Shown here piece by piece: positions 18,668 through 29,154 of a DNA stretch of 64,000 nucleotides; the first letter of the stretch is position 1, and every line of letters starts with the position of its first letter. The stretch is from Symbiodinium natans (Eukaryota > Sar > Dinophyceae > Suessiales > Symbiodiniaceae). The stretch lies in contig CAJNDS010002612.1 of the NCBI GenBank assembly GCA_905221605.1, positions 485,741 through 549,740 of the forward strand, in the 5' to 3' direction. Position numbers and translations under genes: made by a program. The notes under the pieces were generated by a model that worked only from the letters and a program-made list of their open reading frames with translations, was not told the origin of the DNA and did not search any database.

Positions 18668-20556
18668 ACCTCAGAACATCACCAAAGAAGGCCGTTCGTA
18701 ACGCTTATAAAGCTACCATCCTGGGGGGCGAGATAGACGGGATCCGGGGTGATATTTGTGCACCAAGATTGAAGACTGTTGCATTATGTGCTTTGACTTT
18801 GGAGCTGGTGCTGCTGGGGTTCACGACCACCGAGCTTCTGCAGAGCATCATAGGATCATGGATTTTTGTCGTCATGTTTCGCCGGCCAACCATGTGTCTC
18901 ATGAGTCAGGTTTTCCATGACATTGCGCAACATGCCCGCGGTGAGATTTTCGCCCTTTCTCATGATGCAAAGCAGGAGCTGATGCTACTTATCCTTTTTG
19001 CACCTTGCATGACGACGGACCTGAGGGCGAAGCCCCTCTCAAAACTTTTCTGCTCGGATGCTTCGCCTTTTGGAGCCGGGGTCTGCCAAAGCCATATAGG
19101 AGCCGAAGCGACCTTGGAATTATTGCGCCATGCTGACCATAAGGGTTTTCATACAAATCTTCAACCTCAGCTGGCAGCCTACCTCGACAATGCTTTCGGC
19201 ACCGAGCTTTTGCAGCCGGATGATCTGGGCCCAGTTCCACGTTCAATGGCAGAAGGGTTTCTGTTCGACGTTTGTGAAGTTTTTAGGGGTGAGGGCACTT
19301 TGACGAGCACTTTCAAGGAACAGGGGTTCACCTGCCATCCGGGGTTCGACATGAATGACGGACCTCATGGTGATTTGCTTCTCAACTCTACGATGCAGCT
19401 TATTATCGGTTTGATTTGCAGACGGGTGATTTGCTATTTTCATTTGGGGCTTCCATGCGCTACTTTCGGAACTATGCGTAGACCACGGTTGAGGAGCAAG
19501 GTGCAGCCTTTCGGTTTTGACCCAGACGAGCCCATCACTCGGGGCGGCGCATTGCTCGCCATGAGGGCAGCCTTGATTATGCATCTGTGCGCTGCCTATG
19601 GCCTAATTTCCACCAGCGAAACTCCTCTGGGGTCTGTCATGTATCGACTTGACTGCTTCCAAAGACTTCGGTTGAGAGGTTTTGTTGATGTGAAATTTTG
19701 TTATTGCACGTACGGCACCCCCTACAAGAAACCATCACACTGGCTTTGCAATCGTTCCGAAGTTTCTGAGATGTGCGGCGGCTGTGGTTGTGGCGCTCAA
19801 GCAGGGCATCTGCGGATTGAAAGGACTTTCACCCATGAGAGTGTCAAAGAGTTCTGTGCGCATTGCAAACCCGACTGCGTGACGGTCTTCGGTCGCATCC
19901 CTAAAGCAGGTGAAGCAGTCTGCAAAATGTCAGGCATATGTCCCATCCCTGCGCTCAGACACCTTTGCCGACTACTTGCGCCGTGCATTGAGGATCTCAA
20001 GCACCCTAAGCCCTCTACAACCCGACGCCCAGCTCACAAACCCCCAAGGTGGATTGCAGATTTGAGCCTGACGCTTCAATGGAAAGTTCTCTTGCAATAT
20101 CGTTTCAAGCGTGTGAACCACATCAATGTCAACGAGGAGCTTTCTTTCCGAAGCCTGCTCAAACACCTTGCAAAAACCGAACCGAATTCTCGTTTTGGGG
20201 CCTTGCTGGATAGTCGAGTCACTATCGGTTGCAACTCGAAGGGCAGGTCAAGCAGTCAGAAGCTTAACTTCTATTTGTCAACAGTTCTTCCACATATTCT
20301 GGGTGCAGGGCTTTATCCGAGTCTTTTCCATGTCGGCACCGATGATAATGTGGCTGACGATCCCTCGCGCTTGAAACAGCTCAGGGAGCGCTTGGAAGTT
20401 CAGCCCTTTTGGTTAAAGCAACTGCTCAGTGGCTCAAAGCGCATTCTCGATTTGGTCAAGATTACTGACGACATCTTGGGACCAGCGGGGTTGTGGGCCC
20501 GGTTGACGGTTCTGCAGCTCTACAAGAGAGAGCATGCCTCGGCGTGCGCCCTCTAG
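18664..20556 (+). CDS. RT thumb and RNase H with nested C5-methyltransferase-like domain
   Basis: A 630-residue frame. Residues 1-90 continue the RT thumb (ILGGEIDGIRG, FRRPT). Residues 120-135 hold the first RNase H acidic motif (FCSDASPFGAG). Residues 195-430 look like a degenerate cytosine-C5 methyltransferase fold: a motif-I-like stretch (VCEVFRGEGTL with GF and D downstream) and a Pro-Cys motif (GLPCATFG, C265), then a Cys/His-rich part. Residues 515-575 return to RNase H (LLDSRV, KGRSSS, TDDNVADDPSR). RNase H removes the RNA of the RNA-DNA hybrid. Methylase capture by dinoflagellate retrotransposons is known; nesting inside RNase H is inferred from motif order. Most DNMT motifs are not visible, so activity is doubtful. 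Confidence 0.65.
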   Translation: MNLRTSPKKAVRNAYKATILGGEIDGIRGDICAPRLKTVALCALTLELVLLGFTTTELLQSIIGSWIFVVMFRRPTMCLMSQVFHDIAQHARGEIFALSHDAKQELMLLILFAPCMTTDLRAKPLSKLFCSDASPFGAGVCQSHIGAEATLELLRHADHKGFHTNLQPQLAAYLDNAFGTELLQPDDLGPVPRSMAEGFLFDVCEVFRGEGTLTSTFKEQGFTCHPGFDMNDGPHGDLLLNSTMQLIIGLICRRVICYFHLGLPCATFGTMRRPRLRSKVQPFGFDPDEPITRGGALLAMRAALIMHLCAAYGLISTSETPLGSVMYRLDCFQRLRLRGFVDVKFCYCTYGTPYKKPSHWLCNRSEVSEMCGGCGCGAQAGHLRIERTFTHESVKEFCAHCKPDCVTVFGRIPKAGEAVCKMSGICPIPALRHLCRLLAPCIEDLKHPKPSTTRRPAHKPPRWIADLSLTLQWKVLLQYRFKRVNHINVNEELSFRSLLKHLAKTEPNSRFGALLDSRVTIGCNSKGRSSSQKLNFYLSTVLPHILGAGLYPSLFHVGTDDNVADDPSRLKQLRERLEVQPFWLKQLLSGSKRILDLVKITDDILGPAGLWARLTVLQLYKREHASACAL

Positions 20557-21565
20557 ACTTGAAGCACGCAGCCGGGTTACGCTGGACTTTGATTCCGGTT
20601 TAACCTCGGTTGTGAAGAACAGACGAGCTGGTCTGTTTGACTCTTTTCAGCAATGGAGCGAGGACCAGTTCCAGTGCACTTTTTCTCAGCTCGCAAGCTC
20701 TGGGCTGCTACTCTGCACTACGCTGATTGCTTTCGGCAAGTATCTTTTCTATGAGGGTTATCCTAAGTATGTTTTCTCTGAAACCCTAAATGCGGTGGTG
20801 GATCGCTATCGGCACTTCAAAGCATCTTTGGCGTCGGCGTGGAATATCCTCTCCAGGTGGGAGGAAGAGGAGCCAACAGAGAGGTCCATGGTGATGCCGG
20901 AGGCGATGATCAGAGCAGCTGTCACAGTTTCTTTGATGTGGGGTTGGCCGCTTTTCGCTGCTACTTTACTGCTGGGTTTTCATGGCCTCCTCAGGCCAGG
21001 CGAGTTTCTGTACTTGACCAGGGAAGAGCTGATCCTGCCCAGGGACTTGCTCACCGCGACCCAGCTGGCATTTGTACGCATTACGGACGGCAAGACTCGG
21101 CGCTTTATGCGTCGGCAACATGCTCGCATCTCTGATCACAAGACGGCAATGTTTCTGGATGCGCTTTTCGGGCATCTACCTCCCGGCGCTTCCCTCTTCA
21201 ACTGCTCACGTGAAGTGCATCGTACCCGTTGGAATGCCGTCTTCTCCCACCTGCATGTGGCCACCTCTGAAGCTGATAAGGGTGTCACTCCGAAAACTTT
21301 GCGAGGCTCAGGAGCGACATGGCTCTATCAAAGAACAGAAGACGTTGAAAAGATTCAGTGGCGTGGCCGGTGGCAACAACGCAAGACGCTTGAGTATTAC
21401 CTACAGGACGTAGCCGGGCAATTATTGCTCGCAAAGCTGACACAGAGTCAGCGGCTCCAGGTCATGCGCCTGGCTTCTTTCTCTGAAGCTGTTCTTGACT
21501 GCTTTCTGAAAGCCCCTAGGGCTCGCTGTTCTGGCTCTGCGAGCGGCGACAGCTACGTAACATGA
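20534..21565 (+). CDS. Tyrosine recombinase
   Basis: A 343-residue integrase of the tyrosine-recombinase class, which cuts and joins DNA through a covalent tyrosine-DNA link and would insert the circular cDNA. Visible catalytic positions are R154 (HGLLRPGEF), R257 in TPKTLRGSGATWL (the usual HxxR box, with Lys where His is common), W in GRW near 278, and a Tyr at 288 or 289 (LEYYLQ). The frame overlaps the RNase H frame by 23 bases, as in compact DIRS-like elements. It ends just before repeat B1. Length suits a phage-type recombinase with an N-terminal core-binding domain. It looks intact. Confidence 0.82.
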   Translation: MPRRAPSRLEARSRVTLDFDSGLTSVVKNRRAGLFDSFQQWSEDQFQCTFSQLASSGLLLCTTLIAFGKYLFYEGYPKYVFSETLNAVVDRYRHFKASLASAWNILSRWEEEEPTERSMVMPEAMIRAAVTVSLMWGWPLFAATLLLGFHGLLRPGEFLYLTREELILPRDLLTATQLAFVRITDGKTRRFMRRQHARISDHKTAMFLDALFGHLPPGASLFNCSREVHRTRWNAVFSHLHVATSEADKGVTPKTLRGSGATWLYQRTEDVEKIQWRGRWQQRKTLEYYLQDVAGQLLLAKLTQSQRLQVMRLASFSEAVLDCFLKAPRARCSGSASGDSYVT

Positions 21566-21567
21566 TT

Positions 21568-21725
21568 GGAATGGAGCTCCAGTGTTTGAAGATGGGCCTG
21601 AGAGCCTACCTCCTGCTCCTTTCGACGTTTGTGCAGTCTGCCAAGTTCGGCGATCATGCAAAGCAGCTCGCCTGCGCACTCGGGATACTTGTTAGCAGCA
21701 GAGCAAAAGTGACGAGCCATCTTTG
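21568..21725 (+). repeat. Split direct repeat B1
   Basis: 158 bp starting GGAATGGAGCTCCAG, repeated almost exactly as B2 at 21793-21950. It begins three bases after the recombinase stop codon and overlaps the start of A2. Confidence 0.88.
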
Positions 21726-21776
21726 GCTTGCTAAAGATTGTGAAGAAGCGATGCCTGTTGCTTGTAGCTTTTGGGG
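21724..21776 (+). repeat. Split direct repeat A2
   Basis: 53 bp identical to A1 at the left end. It sits between B1 and B2, with a 16-bp GC-rich spacer (21777-21792) before B2. Confidence 0.88.
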
Positions 21777-21792
21777 CCCACCCAGCCCGCCC

Positions 21793-21950
21793 GGAATGGA
21801 GCTCCAGTGTTTGAAGATGGGCCTGAGAGCCTACCTCCTGCTCCTTTCGACGTTTGTGCAGTCTGCCAAGTTCGGCGATCATGCAAAGCAGCTCGCCTGC
21901 GCACTCGGGATACTTGTTAGCAGCAGAGCAAAAGTGACGAGCCATCTTTG
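21793..21950 (+). repeat. Split direct repeat B2, right end of element
   Basis: 158 bp near-copy of B1. AT satellite resumes immediately after it, which fixes the right end of the element. Confidence 0.88.
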
Positions 21951-22160
21951 AATTGAATTAACTTAATTAATTTAATTATTTTAATTAATTAAATTAATTT
22001 AATTAAATTATATAGGTTAATTTAAATGGTCGGAAATACCGGATCCTTGTCCCTGGCCCTTGGTTATTTAAATTAATTAAATCAATTACATTAAATAAAT
22101 CCGAAAACTCGATTTTCGGATTTAATTAATTTAACTAATGTAATTGGCCTCAATTAGTTT
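21951..22160. repeat. AT satellite, continuation of 12540-14817
   Basis: AATTAAT units with the same embedded motifs (GGTCGGAAAT, CGAAAACTCGATTTTCGG, GGCCTCAATTAG). This shows that the retrotransposon landed inside one satellite array. Confidence 0.85.
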
Positions 22161-22244
22161 TGGTTGAATTCACTTGAGGTGAGGACTCGCCCTGAAATTC
22201 ATCATCAAATGCGCTGATCTTAGAGTGAAGCCAGTTGTGCATCA

Positions 22245-22410
22245 ACCCGGAGTACTGCTATCGGTCTCCGGGAAAGCAGGGTACTGTTATCGGTCCCTGA
22301 ACACGGTGGCACTGTTATCGGTCCACCGTCTCCCCCTTCTTCCTGTGTTCATTTCATCTCGCCAACTCCTGTTGTTTAAGACGCGGTGGTACTGTTATCG
22401 GTCCACCGTG
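22245..22410. repeat. ACTGTTATCGGTC short repeats
   Basis: Four copies of ACTG[CT]TATCGGTC at about 22255, 22283, 22312 and 22391, the later ones extended by CACCGT. Irregular spacing; no function recognised. Confidence 0.7.
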
Positions 22411-22452
22411 TCTTGTTTCTTATGTTTTTCTGATTATCTACATTTTTGTTGT

Positions 22453-22925
22453 AGCAAAAAGCTCACAAAATCATAAATCGCAAGGGGTGTCCCCCTTTAA
22501 GTTTTGGGAACAAAGAGCTCACGAAATCACGAATCGCAAATAGCGTTCCCCTTAAGTTTGCGGAACACAAAGCTCAAAAAAAAATCACAAATCGCAAGGG
22601 GTGTCCCCCTCAAATTTTTTGAACAAAGAGCTCACGAAAGCATAAATCGCAAGGGATGTCCCCTTTAAGCTTTTGGAACAGAAAGCTACCGAAATCACAA
22701 ATCGCAAGGGATGTCCCCCTTAAGTTTTTGGAACACAAAGCTCACTAAATCGCAAGGGGTGTCACCCTTAAGTTTTGGAAACACAATGCTCGCGAAATCA
22801 CCAATCGCAAGGGGTGTTCCCCTTAAGTTTAAAGAACACAAAGCTCACCAAATCACAAATCGCACGGGGTGTCCCCCTTAAGTTGTGGGAACAAAGAGCT
22901 CACCAAGTCACAAATCGCAAGGGGT
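22453..22925. repeat. Tandem repeat, unit about 56 bp, nine copies
   Basis: The core AAATCGCAAGGGGTGTCCCCCTTAAG recurs roughly every 56 bases (starts near 22475, 22532, 22588, 22644, 22700, 22746, 22803, 22858, 22914), separated by TTTTGGGAACAAAGAGCTCAC-like sequence. GGGGTGTCCCC is a short dyad in each unit. No coding potential of note. Confidence 0.85.
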
Positions 22926-23116
22926 GCGGCCATGAACAGGAGCGAAACCCTAAACCCCTCCCTAACACCCTAACCCTTTAAGGTTTAGGGTGGGGTTTTT
23001 GGTTTAAGGTAAGATGACGCAGGAGCTGTGCTGAATATGCTCGAAGGCCTCGTGAGGATCGAAGCACACAGACATGGCCCGATTGCGGAGAGCATTTTTT
23101 TCTCTCCGCTCCAGAG

Positions 23117-23225
23117 AGATTCTGGCGTTGGGCATTCCAGTGAGACTTCTGGCGTTGGGCACTCCAGGGGGACTTCTAGCGTTGGGCGCTCCAGTGGGAC
23201 TTCTGGCGTTGAGCGCTCCAGGGAA
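23117..23225. repeat. 30-bp minisatellite, four copies
   Basis: Unit TTCTGGCGTTGGGCACTCCA followed by GTGAGAC or a variant, at about 23117, 23147, 23177 and 23207. The same family recurs as a 27-bp unit at 39773-39985, so the two arrays bracket the 27-39 kb coding module. Confidence 0.85.
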
Positions 23226-25030
23226 CTTTGGTTTTAGGATTTCAGGCAGAAGCGAGGAGCAGCAGATGAACAGAACCTGACAATCTATGTATCCAAATAA
23301 TTCGCCGCGTCGGTGACATGGCATGTGCTAGCTTGCGCCTGCACTCCATGTTATGTGCAAGAGCGTGCATGTGTGTGTTTTTTCTCTCAAGTTTTCCTCG
23401 CCGCAGAGCTGACCCTGGTTTTCTTTCTCGCTGCTCAAGGTCGGCTTTGTCTGTTCAGCCTGTGCAGATTGTAGCATAACCACATGTTTCATTTGGAGGC
23501 ACCGTGGGAATGAAACACTGCTCTCCGTCCAAGAAGTTACACAAGAATGTGAGAGCTATGGCGGGTTTCTCAGCCTTTTAGGGACTACCTATCACGGATC
23601 AGTTACGTGGGTTTGCCCTCCTTGCGATTCAGGAAAAGCAGGACCAAGACCGCGAAGCCAAAGCACGGGCAGAGGCTTGAGAAGCAAGCAAGCTCTTTCG
23701 CTAAGTTGAAAGCATAACACGCAGTTTGTTGTTTTGGAGGCTGAGTCTGCGGTGAAAAAGAAGACTCGGAAGGTGAAATTCGGATGGAAGAAGGCCATAG
23801 CAATCGGCTGCAGAAAATAATGGCTTTTTTTGTGTGCATGTTCTCTCAGGAGATAGTCATCGAAAACTATCGCCACGAGAAGGACACGCTCTGGCCGGGC
23901 ACTCATAGTTGTTGTGTCTACTGCTGGTTTTCTATAAATACATTGCGGCAGGCACAACATCAACGCCGGCGACCCGATGACGAAATGCGACTTCTGCCCG
24001 AACAGCTGTCCGGCTTCAATGGGCAAGCTACAGGCAGAAGACAATAGGATTTGCCAGTTGTCTTAGAGCTTCAAATTCTGTGTTTCACTTGAGAAGGGCC
24101 CACCTGGGCAAAGCCACTTTGCGCAATACCTGCACGGAGCTCAGGCTACGTTCTCTAATTGTTCACTTTGTTAGAAAATCCGCCAATCACAAGTGAAAAC
24201 TCTGCAGCAAGGTTCTCCTGCTACGTGTGCCTGCGGCGGTGCAACCCGAACTTGCACTCCACGCGGCTCATCAGCCTATTTTTGTTTAATTTAGCAATCC
24301 AAACTTGTGCGCATCCTCAGGCTCTTCAATCTCCGACGCCGTCCGGAGTGAGCGGCCAGGGACTGGCAGGTTTTGTTCCTCACCCTGCCTTGCAGTTCTC
24401 CTGTTCATGCAAAGACATCAAAGCTCGACTTTGGTTGCATGTGTTCTGCAGTCTTGGGCTGCGACACCAAAATATCGGCCCCCAGGCTGTTGGCGCCTAC
24501 TAGTCCCTGTTGACGCTTATTAGGTACCTCCAGCCTCTGTTGGGTCGTGTTTCCGCTTCGTGCGTGGTGACTAGTCGGTCAGGCCAAATGCCTTAACACT
24601 GCACCCTTAACCTAAACCTCCCAGGATAGCTGGAGCTTGTGGTCATAAGAACGCGTTCTAAGATACATACCTAAGAAGTTGTACATGCTGAGTACAATCT
24701 CGTGATGACATAAGTCTATGGAAACAGATGCTGACATTAAAGGAGGAGAAGTGCATGTTTAGAAAGAGGTAAACAGTCAACGCCGTCTAAGTGTAAACCT
24801 GAAATCAAGCGTTTACTTCGGGGAGCGCAAGCGCTGCACATGGTTTTGTGTTGCAGTCAGTGGCTTGTAAGGAGCAGCGTTCACTGCGGAACGGCATGCC
24901 TGTCGTACATTTTTGACTGTGTGCAAACCCTTGTGAGGGCGGCGTTTACTTGGGTGAGTCATGCCTAAGGGTTGCCTTCGACAACTTCATGGTCCCACGG
25001 CCGTCTTTCCCGGCCGTGTGCGTGATTAAG
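23226..25030. other. Stretch without recognised gene
   Basis: Normal complexity, about half GC. Short open frames occur (for example 23592-24044 on the minus strand, 24159-24503 on the plus strand), but none shows a known domain and frames are equally open on both strands. Small exons cannot be excluded. No repeats of note. Confidence 0.5.
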
Positions 25031-25057
25031 TCCGTACTAGCTGTCTCTATTCTTTCG

Positions 25058-25412
25058 AAATTTCCGCAGAGTTTCGGGTTTTGAGCATTGACTGACTTCG
25101 AAGCTAGTTTGCATTCGGACTATTCTCCAGCACCAGGCCGTCGCTGCCTCAGTCATCAAGAACGCATCACCTATTTGTGTTTTCTTTGAGGACCCGATGC
25201 TTCGCCGGTTGCGATGCCATTATGTTATAATTAAGTACGTGCCAGTGGTGTCATGCTGTCGAGTTTTCGCCGAGTTTCAACTTTTGAGCATTTATTAACT
25301 TTGAAGCTAGTTTGCACTCGTGACTATTCACCAGCATCAGGCCGTCCTGCCTCAGCCATCAAGAACGCAGCATCAATTTTGAATTTTTCTTTAAGGACCC
25401 GATGCTGCGCTG
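25058..25412. repeat. Diverged direct duplication, period about 203 bp
   Basis: The order GAGTTT, TTGAGCATT, GAAGCTAGTTTGCA, CACCAGGCCGTC, TCAAGAACGCA, GGACCCGATGCT occurs at about 25070-25200 and again at 25270-25410 with many substitutions. It is an old tandem duplication. Confidence 0.7.
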
Positions 25413-26175
25413 GTCTCGTTTGCACTGGTTGAACGACGAAGAGGATGAGAAGTTGCCCGACCTGTACAGTTATTTTTAGATACAGACAAACGCCCTGTGC
25501 GTGTCGCGAAGCATGACATTGTGAAGCTATCATCGTGAACTGAGGATCTCGGTTAGAAGTGCGACCGCAGATTCTTCTTCCTCGCAACGTCACTCTCAAA
25601 GCAAGTAAGAACATGTACGTGCGTGTGTAGTGCTGCGCAAACAGGCTTTCCGGTTGTGCGTGTCCCTCGCTGGCGGTCTGACCTGCAGCAGCCCCAGTGC
25701 TCCTGGTACTTGGTCATACTCCGGACAGCCCAACCGAAGCGCTAGGAAGTCTACTGCCGTGATCACGCCTGCCGTTTTTTTGAAACAGCTCTAGGCTCAG
25801 TCTGCACTCATGAAAAGCAACGCTGAGAAAGCAGCAAAATACATCTTTCTCGAGGCTTCAGACTGCCGAGCCGTCTCAGTGTCTGGAGTACGACGCCTAA
25901 GTCGTGGACCACGTGGAAGACCTACAGAGATATAGGCTGAAGCACTCCTAACTGCAGATCAGGCCTGTGAAGCAATCGATCAAGAAGCAGAAGAAGCTTG
26001 TCAAATGCCGGGTCCTTTTTAGCGTGTTCACATTAAGCACGCAGTAATCAGTGGAAATGACGTTGCTCCAGGGCATCTGAATGCTCTTGGGCGGTGGTGC
26101 AGGACTTTTTTTTGTGTCAGCACGCCTTATGATATCTTTCCTTCACGTCGAGTAAAAGGATGGAGCATGATGCAG

Positions 26176-26654
26176 CCGTCGCCATGCCTGCTGCCTGTGC
26201 TTTTTGTGGTACTGTGTGATCGTTGGACGAAAAAAAAAAGCTTCACCGAAGGCAGCAAAAATCCGCCATCACTGACGACATTGCCGAAGACGTGTTGGTG
26301 TCTTAGAGCTTCCTCTAGTCTTGCATGATGACAATCCTCGCCACCATTGGTTGGACGCCGCGACGGGTTTGAAGGAAGCAGCCAGTGGAGCTCGTATCAG
26401 ATGAGTACGACGTTTCCGTCGCCATGCCTGCTGCCTGTGCTTTTTGTGGTACTGTGTGATCGTTGGACGAAAAAAAAAGCTTCACCGAAGGCAGCAAAAA
26501 TCCGCCATCACTGACGACATTGCCGAAGACGTGTTGGTGTCTTAGAGCTTCCTCTAGTCTTGCATGATGACAATCCTCGCCACCATTGGTTGGACGCCGC
26601 GACGGGTTTGAAGGAAGCAGCCAGTGGAGCTCGTATCAGATGAGTACGACGTTT
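26176..26654. repeat. Recent tandem duplication, two copies of about 240 bp
   Basis: 26176-26415 and 26416-26654 are identical by eye apart from one A in a poly-A run. The unit starts CCGTCGCCATGCC and ends GAGTACGACGTTT. This is either a very recent duplication or an assembly artefact. No coding content recognised. Confidence 0.88.
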
Positions 26655-27058
26655 TGGACAGATTAACGCAAATGGAGCGCTTGCCTTACATTCCATGTCG
26701 AGTCTGTACAAGTCATTAAAGATAATTGTCAGATCGGCTGCGGAAGGTTGAGGGCATCGCTCGCGCTGCTGCCCTGGCAGATACACGCAGTAGTGTAAAC
26801 ACAAACTTGAAGTTTCCGCAATATGTTTCCTAAGGTTCAGCAACATGCCACTTATCCAAGCAGACGTTGATGCGTGGACGACCATGACGACAAACACTTG
26901 TACCTAGTCTACGTCAACTGGATTCTGCAAGAAGCAGAACTACCTCAACGGTATTTTCGACGACAACGCTACACTCATTCGCGCATGCGGCCTGTCTAAG
27001 TAGACAGTTTCCAATAATATACTTTCTGTTTTCTCTAAAACACAATGCTTCTTGTGTA

Positions 27059-29150
27059 TTGCTAGGCGACTACCTCGCGAAATGCGTACTAGACCGCATG
27101 AGACCGAGCACGAAGACGCAGACTTTGACGGAGGTTGGGACTAAGTGTAAATCAGCAAAAAGAATTTTTCTGTCCGCGCAGGGGACACGTGCTTGGAATC
27201 GCATCTCCAGACCGCGCTGGTACAAGGGCTTCGGTCGTCTACCCCCAAGCCTGCGTTGTACTGTCATGTTTTATCTTGTGGTTTCATTTGCATTCTTGCA
27301 AGGTGGCCATCATCATGTGCTCCATCGCAAGTCCCGCACGAAGAAGACCGACAGCAACTTTGCTACATTTCTTACGAAGCACATCTCAAGGAAGTATTTG
27401 CTGGTACGCTTCTCAGGTGAGGATGCCAAGCTGAAGGATGTTTGTCTCATTGATTGCTTCCGCGCCCACGGCGTGAAAGTCCCCTACGCGGATAGCGGGC
27501 CCTTTTTGGCCCTTCACGACGGCAATGCATTCCTTCAGCCGTTCTCGCCGCAAAGCTAAATCCCAGACGACATGAAAAGAATAAAGTGAATAAAAAAAAC
27601 ACGAAAATAAGGAAGTGTCTCCGAGTGGCATCGACCATGTCGGAACCCGGCCTTTATGTTGTCGCCTTCAATAAGTATTTCCTGGCTGTCCGCGTGGACG
27701 CATCCGGGTTCAGCGTGAATTTTACCCACAAGCGGCACAAGTGGTTGCCGGCAACATTTTCTTCGAACTTGAAGGCACATGAAGCCGTCTCCATGGATTT
27801 TCGCGAGTGTCCGTTCTTGCCTTGTGTTATCGCAGGCAGTTTTGAAGATCTGTGTCTACACTGGAGAGATCTCGATCGATCCGGAAAAAGCCGAAGGCAT
27901 CTTTCGATTGGAGGATAGCTTGCCAACCTTGTTGTCCTGCTTAGTTATATGTGAAAGAGTACTGTCAACCGGCTCACCATATTCAGCATGACTAACGTGA
28001 TGTAAGTTATGCCGCAGGCTGGCGCAACCTCGTCCAAGAGTCGCCGGACCCGTAAAGCAAATTGCAATGCTAGTGTCTCTGCTTCGAAGGACCTTGCGAC
28101 TACACATGCCTGATGATCGACTTTTTGAGACTTTTTGTTTCAGGAAAGTCTTGTTTGTAAGGCGCCGTAAAACGTTCAGCGTAGCAGGAGAACGACGTAC
28201 ACTCCACGGCGCCGAAGCACTTCCCTGAAGGTCCTCCTTCATGCTCCTTCGAACCCATGCCTTCGGCCAAGCATCTTGAATGGTCCGTGGATTCTGGCCG
28301 CCTCACGGTGGTTCGACGATCCGTATACGTCGAGAATCCTTGCTCCAGGTGCGAAGATCAAGAACTGCCCTATCGGGCGTACGTATTGGGTCCGCAGCAT
28401 CCACTACTTCCTCGATTTGGATTTCGACGTGGCTGCAGCGACGTACTGCTGTACGTCCCCGATCTGGAATTCGCCTTCTGGTCCGAATCTGAGCGCGACG
28501 CAAAGCAGATGCTCTGCGAACTTTTCCAGGATTGTCAGACCAGGCCACGGCAATTGTTGCTACAGTTGACATCCTGTACGCAATGGTTTTGGTTTTTGCG
28601 CTAATTGCGTATTTGCCTGCAGGTATGCAGTTAGCGACAACAACACACCGCGTGCTGTCGAGCCGCTTGACCAAAACTAAGAAAAGCTGGAAGTAAAGAA
28701 AAAAAGACTAGTGCAGCAAGCTCAGGAGTGCTGCCACTACTGGGCTCTCCGACGCCACGATGTTGTCTTGTACTTAGTCGTCCCGTGCGACCGAATTCAT
28801 GCTAGTGCGCAACTCACCGGCAGGCCAGCGAATCGATGGACTCGGGCACGACTGCTGTGACTGAGAGTCTGACTGCTTTGTTAGGAGAGCACTAGCAGCG
28901 CCGTTCCACTTCATAGCTCGCCCGTTTTTTTCTGCCAGAGGTCCGCCAACCATACAGACATTTTCCGTGATGTCGAGCTACTTGACGTCAAGCAGTGAAA
29001 TACACAAGAATTAAGAGGATACGTAGAGCTGCCTCAGGAGTTCTGCTAGCGCCGGAGCCTCGAGTGCTTCACGGATGCCCTTGCCTTCGCCGCCCTGCAG
29101 GATGGTGTCACCACACACATTCCGGTTTAATGAGCAAGCCTATCTTTATC
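27059..29150 (+). other. Possible upstream exons of the composite module
   Basis: Several plus-strand frames look protein-like but none is recognised: about 27300-27559 (KYLLVRFSGEDAKLKDVCLIDCF), about 27630-27918 (GLYVVAFNKYFLAVRVD) and 28257-28604. Their frames differ and possible CAG acceptors lie between them, so they may be exons of a gene leading into the next coding block. The string GAATCGATGGACTCGGG occurs at about 28829 and again at 29188, suggesting a duplicated exon start. Exact structure cannot be set by eye. Confidence 0.35.
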
Positions 29151-29154
29151 TATA

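Larger units (their letters stand above)
14818..21950 (+). mobile_element. Tyrosine-recombinase retrotransposon (Ngaro/PAT-like termini)
   Basis: A 7.1-kb element inside the AT satellite, which flanks it on both sides. Termini follow the split-direct-repeat plan of Ngaro, PAT and VIPER elements: A1 at 14818-14870, then genes, then B1 at 21568-21725, A2 at 21724-21776 and B2 at 21793-21950. A1 and A2 are identical over 53 bp; B1 and B2 are nearly identical over 158 bp. The genes in order are gag-like, RT, RNase H with a methyltransferase-like insert, and tyrosine recombinase. The RT holds an inverted segment and the gag region shifts frame, so this copy is defective. Such elements integrate through a circular DNA intermediate and the recombinase rather than an integrase. 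Confidence 0.85.

Noticed and set aside
21562-21951. 129-residue open frame across B1-A2-B2 with an internal protein repeat.
   Set aside because: The repetition is explained by the terminal DNA repeats, and no domain was recognised.
22453-22925. Regular repeats with spacers, superficially CRISPR-like.
   Set aside because: Spacers are themselves repeated and similar, unit borders drift, no cas genes occur and the context is eukaryotic.
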